From JBCCQH01 sp039024435 (GTDB lineage Bacteria > Bacteroidota > Bacteroidia > J057 > JADKCL01), in NCBI GenBank assembly GCA_039024435.1, contig JBCCQH010000110.1, forward strand, positions 1 through 27,307: a stretch of DNA of 27,307 bases, read 5' to 3'. The notes under the pieces are model-generated. The model was not told where the DNA came from and did not search any database. It was given only the letters and a program-made list of their open reading frames with translations. Below are positions 23,275 through 27,307 of this stretch, piece by piece (the stretch's first letter is position 1; every line of letters begins with the position of its first letter). The translations under genes and the position numbers were made by a program.

Positions 23275-24690
23275 TCAGAACCAGCGCATCACTAGGTTCA
23301 GCACGCGGTTTTTGAACTTGGTGTAGGGGGCTTGGGCCAGGAGCGTAGAAGGCAGCAAAATGCTCTGGCGCATGACCGGTTTTTCGTTGGTGAACGCGAG
23401 GAAGCCGGCGTGGCCGTGGGCCTTGCCGATGCCGCTGTGGTTGACCCCACCGAAGGGAATGCCGGGATGGCCGAAGGCGACCGTCGTATCATTGACGATG
23501 AGGTTACCGGACGAGGTTTCGGCGATGACGCGGTTGATGTTGCGCTGCGAGCGGGAAAAGATGTACAGCCCGAGTGGTTTTTCAATCTGGCGGATCAGGT
23601 CCAGGGCTTCGTTGAGATTTTGATAGCGGAGGATGGGCAGGATCGGTCCGAAAATTTCCTCTTCCAAGACGGGATTGCCGAGCTGCACTTCGTGCAGGAT
23701 CGTTGGGGCAAGGTAGTTGTCGGCGGGATTGGCTTCGCCGCCGACCAGAACTTTGGCGCCGGCCGTGGTTGCAGCAGTCACCAGATTGCTGACCCGTTGG
23801 TGATGCCCCGCGCTGATCAAACGTCCGAAGTCGGGACTCTGTTGCATGTCGGCTGCTTGAGGCCCGTAGGCTTTGCTGAATTGCTTTTGCAGGGCCGCGA
23901 GCAGTTTGTCGTGGATCTTCTCGTGGACGAGGACGTAGTTGGGCGACATGCAGGATTGGCCGGTGTTGAGAAATTTGCCCCAGATCAATTTGCGGGCGGT
24001 GTCGTTCAGATTGGCGGTGTCGTCGACGATCACGGGGTTGCGGCCTCCGAGTTCCAGGGTCACCGAGGTTAGGTGTTCCGCCGCCGCGTGCATGACCTTC
24101 CTGCCGACTTGCGGGCTTCCGGTGAAGAATACGTGGTCAAAGGGCAGCGCCGTCAATTCTTGGGCCACGACATGATCGCCCTCGACCATCGCGACCTCGT
24201 CTTGGGGGAACAGGTCATCAATCATTTTGACCATCAGGGCGGTGGTATGGGGGGAAAATTCCGAGGGCTTGATGATGCTGGTACAGCCGGCAGCCACTGC
24301 CGATATCAGCGGTCCAATCGTCAACATGAAAGGGTAGTTCCAGGGCGCAAGGATCAAACTCTGGCCTTTGGGTTCGTAGGTGATCTGGGTCCGGGTGCCA
24401 ATGAGGGACATCGGAGTGCTGACGCGCTTGGGGCGCATCCACTCGCGCAGGTGGGCGGTTGCGTCTTTGATTTCCCCGATTAGCGGGAGGATTTCCGTGG
24501 CATCCGCTTCGTGCATGGGCTTTTTGAAGTCGGCGTAGACGGTCCGGCGGATGTCCTCTTGGTGGGCAAAAATCCACTTTTTCATCCGCTTCAATTTGCG
24601 AATGCGGTCCCGGGCGCTGCTTCCCTTGAGGTGCTGCCAGAAGTACGCTTTTTGCCGGTCAAAGAGTTCCTGATGGGGATTCATGCTCAT
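23275..24690 (-). CDS. NAD(P)-dependent aldehyde dehydrogenase, class 3 type
   Basis: Oxidises an aldehyde to its acid. The 471-residue length and lack of an N-terminal extension fit the class 3/AlkH/YwdH-like branch that acts on fatty and aromatic aldehydes. Landmarks: LAPWNYPFMLTIGPLISAV (cofactor region), ITxxGS-type HVFFTGSPQVGRKVMHAAA, general base Glu near 212 in VTLELGGRNPVIV, catalytic Cys near 246 in NTGQSCMSPNYVL, then EEEIFGPILPIL and FGGVNHSGIGKAHG. All needed residues are present. Two adjacent ATG codons (24690 and 24684) are possible starts. Upstream is a large palindromic repeat. The neighbour upstream is a serine hydrolase on the same strand; no shared pathway is obvious. Confidence 0.93.
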   Translation of the reverse strand: MSMNPHQELFDRQKAYFWQHLKGSSARDRIRKLKRMKKWIFAHQEDIRRTVYADFKKPMHEADATEILPLIGEIKDATAHLREWMRPKRVSTPMSLIGTRTQITYEPKGQSLILAPWNYPFMLTIGPLISAVAAGCTSIIKPSEFSPHTTALMVKMIDDLFPQDEVAMVEGDHVVAQELTALPFDHVFFTGSPQVGRKVMHAAAEHLTSVTLELGGRNPVIVDDTANLNDTARKLIWGKFLNTGQSCMSPNYVLVHEKIHDKLLAALQKQFSKAYGPQAADMQQSPDFGRLISAGHHQRVSNLVTAATTAGAKVLVGGEANPADNYLAPTILHEVQLGNPVLEEEIFGPILPILRYQNLNEALDLIRQIEKPLGLYIFSRSQRNINRVIAETSSGNLIVNDTTVAFGHPGIPFGGVNHSGIGKAHGHAGFLAFTNEKPVMRQSILLPSTLLAQAPYTKFKNRVLNLVMRWF

Positions 24691-24706
24691 GGAAGGATGC
24701 TTTGAT

Positions 24707-24834
24707 TTCTGATTTCCAATTTCTAATCGATGTTCAGCCGTCGATAAAATAAGGGTTCAAATCATGATTTCCAATGCATACTCCACTTAGCGGTAGGGTA
24801 TTCATTGGAAATCAGAAGTCGAAAATCAGAAATT
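24707..24834. repeat. Nested inverted-repeat element between serine hydrolase and aldehyde dehydrogenase
   Basis: TTCTGATTTCCAAT (24707-24720) is perfectly mirrored by 24804-24817; TGATTTCCAATG (24765-24776) is perfectly mirrored by 24803-24814, so the right arm could pair with either left arm. A further partial copy (GAAAATCAGAAATT, 24821-24834) mirrors the outermost part. It fills nearly all of the space between the two genes and shares its core with the repeats at 12854-12892 and 19552-19650. Confidence 0.7.
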
Positions 24835-24840
24835 TGTTGA

Positions 24841-26997
24841 TCATTCGGCGCGGGGTACCGGGAAGTCACCGTTGGGTTGGTGGAGGATGATTTCGTTGAA
24901 GTTGCCGTCTTTGTCTTCGACGAATTCCACGCTGTAGCCGTTCAGGCCTTCGGTCCGGAATTCATTTTCCCGCCAGGGAACCAACAGGTATTTGGGCTGA
25001 CCCTCGGGCTGCAGCACGAGTTGGTCTTCGCCTTCAAGAAAGATCTTGATGGTCAGGTCATGTTCTTTGTAGTTCCCGACCAGGCGGGCCAGAAATTCGG
25101 GATCTTCGAGGGTCTGAGGTGGTTTCTTGTGAAAGACGATATCGTCCACGAACTGTTCCAGCGGCATGCTGACCCGGTCGATCTGCCCGGCAGCATTCCC
25201 ATTGAAGGTCATTTTCCACTGTCCGCCGGTACCCGCTTTGAAGTCCACCACGAAGACATCGTAGTGCCAGTGCTGCATGGTCAGTACAAAGCTGTTGTAG
25301 TGCATCGTGAGGGCCTTGGCTTTTTTGTCGTAGGTGATCTCCAGGTCGCCGTAGCCGGGGTCATGGTAGGTGCCGGCATAGTCGGCAAGGGGATGGGAAG
25401 GCTTGGTGCCCTTGATCGGCTGGGCTTCGCTGTCCTTCTTTTTCTTCTCTTCTTTTTTGGCCTCGTCTTCTGGCTGTTCCTCGCCAAATGCGCGTTTGTC
25501 CCAGTTGGTCGGTTCCAGGTCCAGGAAGAGATCGGTCGCGTAGCGGCACAGCAAGGTGGGAACCGGAGTCGTATTTCCATTGGACAAAACCACCATCCCA
25601 AAATCGTCATCCGGCATCACCCACACCGCGGCAGAGAAGCCGTCGATGTTGCCCCCGTGCTCCACGACGGACTTGCCTTTGTACTGGTAGAGCATCCAGC
25701 CCAGGCCGTAGCTGAGGGGAGAGACAAATTTATTGCCCCCTCCGGGCATCACCATTTGGGGCTGGTGGAGCAGGTTCAAGGTGGCGGCATCGACGACTTG
25801 CTCGTCCTTGTACTTGCCACCTTTGAGGTTCAGCATGAGCCAATGGGACATTTCGTCGGCATTGGAATTGATGGAGCCCGCCGGGCCGATTGCGGTGAGG
25901 TCGCGGTAGTCCATCGGCACGAGTTGCTCGGCTTCGAAGTCCCATTGGTAGCCGAGGGAGGTATTTTCTTCGGCTTTGAGACCGGCCAAGGCGAAGTTGG
26001 AGCGCTTCATTTCCAGAGGCTTGAAGATCCGGTCGCGGACCAAGTCTTCCCAGGTGCTTCCGTAAAGTTGGCCGCCGAGGTAGCCGGCGGTCATGTACAT
26101 GAGGTTTTGGTACTGCCAGTTGGCGCGGAAGGGTTTGTTCGGCTCGAGGTACTGAAGGCGCGCGTAGAGGTCTTTGCGGGTAGCATCGGTCCCGTACCAG
26201 ATCAGGTCGTGCCGCGGGAGGCCCGAGCGGTGGCTGAGCAGGTCCAGGGTGGTCATCTGTTCGGTGGCAAAATCGTCGTGCAACTTGAAATCGGGCAAAT
26301 ACGTGCGGACGGGCTCGTTCCAGGCCAGTTTGCCTTCCTCCACGAGGGTGCCCAGGGAGAGGGCGGTAAATGCCTTGCTGCTGGATCCAATGGCGAAATT
26401 GGTGGCTTTGTCGACCGGAATTTTGTTTTCGAGGTCGCGGTAGCCGAAGCCTTCGTTGAGGACAACCTCGCCCTGGTAGACGATGGAAATGCCGTAGCCA
26501 GGGACGTTCCGGCGTTCGCGCAGAGAGTCGGCAATGCCCCGGAAACGCTCCACCGCGGCGGCGATGCGTTCGGTTTCGGCTTCTTTTTCCGCAGCCGATT
26601 CGCGTTTGACCGCAAAGGGGAAGGTTTGCCCGAGTTGGGTGAAGTCGCCCTTGATTTCCGTGTCGTCGTCGGATATGGTTCCGGCAAATGTCGGTGCTCC
26701 CGGTGCATCGGGCATTTTCCAGGCGACTTGTGCCCCATCGACCTTGATTTCGGAGAGGGGCATGTCCTTGGCCTTTTGTAGGGGAATGTCCACGTTGCCT
26801 TGCCACTCGTCACCGTCCTGGGTGAATTCGAGCATGATCTTCAGTTCCTGGTTGGGCAAGGTGATGGCACCTTTCCAGGTCCCGGCAAGGCCAGTATCCT
26901 GACTGATAAGGGGTTGGAATACGAAAAGGGATGCAATCAGAAGCACGGCTATGAGGCCGTGAAGACGTGTTTTGTTCATTTTGGGGGTAAATTTCAT
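24841..26997 (-). CDS. Exported serine hydrolase (beta-lactamase/CubicO family) with extra N- and C-terminal domains
   Basis: A penicillin-binding-protein-like esterase or peptidase. A hydrophobic signal sequence (LHGLIAVLLIASLFVFQPLI) leads to a lipocalin-like beta domain (about residues 35-140, GTWKGAITLPNQELKIMLEF). The catalytic domain (about 150-500) has the SxxK nucleophile motif SSSK near residue 202 in AIGSSSKAFTALSLG, YQN near 293 as YxN, and HGG near 446 in VEHGGNIDGFSAAVW. A Lys/Glu linker (EEQPEDEAKKEEKKKKDSEA) joins a C-terminal DUF3471-like domain (LADYAGTYHDPGYGDLEIT) and a further strand-rich end. Antibiotic resistance is not implied; substrate is unknown. Three starts are in frame (27036, 26997, 26979); 26997 is chosen, giving 718 residues, while 26979 gives the neatest signal peptide. 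Confidence 0.88.
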   Translation of the reverse strand: MKFTPKMNKTRLHGLIAVLLIASLFVFQPLISQDTGLAGTWKGAITLPNQELKIMLEFTQDGDEWQGNVDIPLQKAKDMPLSEIKVDGAQVAWKMPDAPGAPTFAGTISDDDTEIKGDFTQLGQTFPFAVKRESAAEKEAETERIAAAVERFRGIADSLRERRNVPGYGISIVYQGEVVLNEGFGYRDLENKIPVDKATNFAIGSSSKAFTALSLGTLVEEGKLAWNEPVRTYLPDFKLHDDFATEQMTTLDLLSHRSGLPRHDLIWYGTDATRKDLYARLQYLEPNKPFRANWQYQNLMYMTAGYLGGQLYGSTWEDLVRDRIFKPLEMKRSNFALAGLKAEENTSLGYQWDFEAEQLVPMDYRDLTAIGPAGSINSNADEMSHWLMLNLKGGKYKDEQVVDAATLNLLHQPQMVMPGGGNKFVSPLSYGLGWMLYQYKGKSVVEHGGNIDGFSAAVWVMPDDDFGMVVLSNGNTTPVPTLLCRYATDLFLDLEPTNWDKRAFGEEQPEDEAKKEEKKKKDSEAQPIKGTKPSHPLADYAGTYHDPGYGDLEITYDKKAKALTMHYNSFVLTMQHWHYDVFVVDFKAGTGGQWKMTFNGNAAGQIDRVSMPLEQFVDDIVFHKKPPQTLEDPEFLARLVGNYKEHDLTIKIFLEGEDQLVLQPEGQPKYLLVPWRENEFRTEGLNGYSVEFVEDKDGNFNEIILHQPNGDFPVPRAE

Positions 26998-27102
26998 GCC
27001 ATAGGTTAACTCTCCATACGGAGAAAATGGACACATAGCCGAAGAAATTTACCAAAAACATTGGATGAATTCAGGAGGCCGTAAGTTTTTTTCCAAAAAA
27101 TC

Positions 27103-27133
27103 TTGACAGAAGGCGTTCGGCGCCTTATTTTTG
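27103..27133 (+). promoter_or_regulatory. Promoter of tRNA-Glu (TTG-N20-TATTTTTG)
   Basis: TTG at 27103-27105, a 20-nt gap and TATTTTTG at 27126-27133 is the best promoter in the window, matching the Bacteroidota consensus. The start would fall near 27138-27141, about 15 nt before the tRNA. The gap contains a dyad AAGGCG-TTCGG-CGCCTT (27110-27126). Confidence 0.75.
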
Positions 27134-27153
27134 CAATCCGTTCTTCGAAATAA

Positions 27154-27225
27154 GTCCCGTTCGTCTAGCGGTTAGGACTCCAGATTTTCATTCTGGCAAC
27201 AGGGGTTCGATTCCCCTACGGGATG
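27154..27225 (+). tRNA. tRNA-Glu (anticodon TTC)
   Basis: A complete 72-nt cloverleaf: acceptor GTCCCGT with ACGGGAT (first pair G-U), D arm GTCTAGCGGTTAGGAC, anticodon stem CCAGA/TCTGG with loop TTTTCAT giving anticodon TTC, and T arm AGGGG-TTCGATT-CCCCT. Discriminator base is G. The CCA end is not encoded (CTG follows), so it is added after transcription. Sequence matches bacterial tRNA-Glu closely. Confidence 0.97.
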
Positions 27226-27278
27226 CTGGTTTTAGCGGAGAGTTGCTTCGGCAATTCTCCGCGGAACGGACCAGCATC
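27222..27278 (+). other. Nested hairpin overlapping the 3' end of tRNA-Glu
   Basis: An outer 9-bp stem, GATGCTGGT (27222-27230) with ACCAGCATC (27270-27278), encloses a 12-bp stem, GCGGAGAGTTGC (27235-27246) with GCAATTCTCCGC (27251-27262, one G-U pair), closed by a TTCG loop. The outer stem uses the last four bases of the tRNA. No T-run follows. It may be a 3'-processing or termination signal. Confidence 0.6.
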
Positions 27279-27307
27279 ACCGCCGCCGAGGAAGGCAACG
27301 CTACTCA

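Noticed and set aside
24877..26781. A 634-codon open frame on the plus strand opposite the serine hydrolase
   Set aside because: The opposite strand has an intact SxxK/YxN/HxG enzyme; the plus-strand frame is rich in Val, Gly, Phe and His repeats typical of antisense translation.
1..27307. CRISPR arrays, insertion sequences, prophage, toxin-antitoxin or defence modules
   Set aside because: No regularly spaced repeats, transposase, integrase, phage or effector motifs were found among the reading frames or between them.

Overview
The window reads as chromosomal DNA of a moderately GC-rich Bacteroidota, most likely a Saprospiria/Lewinella-like marine bacterium. Direct signs are a protein ending in a type IX secretion (T9SS) sorting domain, a DUF4476 lipoprotein, a Bacteroidota-type YfhO protein, almost no Shine-Dalgarno sequences, and several matches to the Bacteroidota promoter (-33 TTTG/TTG, -7 TAnnTTTG). 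The phylum is well supported; the class is inference.

Layout. 1-257 (-): start of tyrosyl-tRNA synthetase. 535-4890 (+): a small membrane protein, a polyprenyl diphosphate synthase, ScpB, an RsuA/RluB-type pseudouridine synthase, then an overlapping pair (DUF4476 lipoprotein and a two-helix membrane protein). 5001-6358 (-): a VOC-fold protein and a secreted PepSY-like protein with an extremely acidic tail. 6538-7452 (+): DUF72. 7542-14778 (+): a glycan-related run of YfhO membrane protein, GT4 glycosyltransferase, UDP-GlcNAc 2-epimerase (WecB) and a NodU/CmcH-type O-carbamoyltransferase. 14896-15976 (+): a YciO-type YrdC-domain protein and a small unknown protein. 15977-16466: a gene-poor, AT-richer stretch with a dispersed repeat. 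16467-17585 (+): fatty acid desaturase. 17666-19539 (-): an unknown two-part protein and a SAM methyltransferase. 19799-23188 (+): a very large T9SS-exported BNR/PKD protein. 23275-26997 (-): an aldehyde dehydrogenase and a three-part serine hydrolase. 27154-27225 (+): tRNA-Glu(TTC), followed by a large nested hairpin.

How the genes work together. The clearest functional unit is 7542-12832: three genes packed with 6 bp or less between them, probably making or decorating a cell-surface glycan. The carbamoyltransferase follows 86 bp later, across a palindromic intergenic element. Most other genes are housekeeping or single accessory functions. Strong two-way terminators separate two of the convergent gene pairs (17603-17643, 23205-23258); another hairpin terminator ends the acidic-tail gene (5510-5543).

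No CRISPR array, insertion sequence, phage module or recognisable defence system was found, and I do not see a clear new multi-gene system. The best non-routine signals are outside the genes: TAnnTTTG-like boxes 4-6 nt before several start codons (possible leaderless mRNAs); a 37-bp dispersed repeat in opposite orientation at 4958-4994 and 16041-16077; a family of AATTTCCAATT-based inverted repeats in intergenic regions; and a nested hairpin whose outer stem uses the 3' end of the tRNA-Glu gene.
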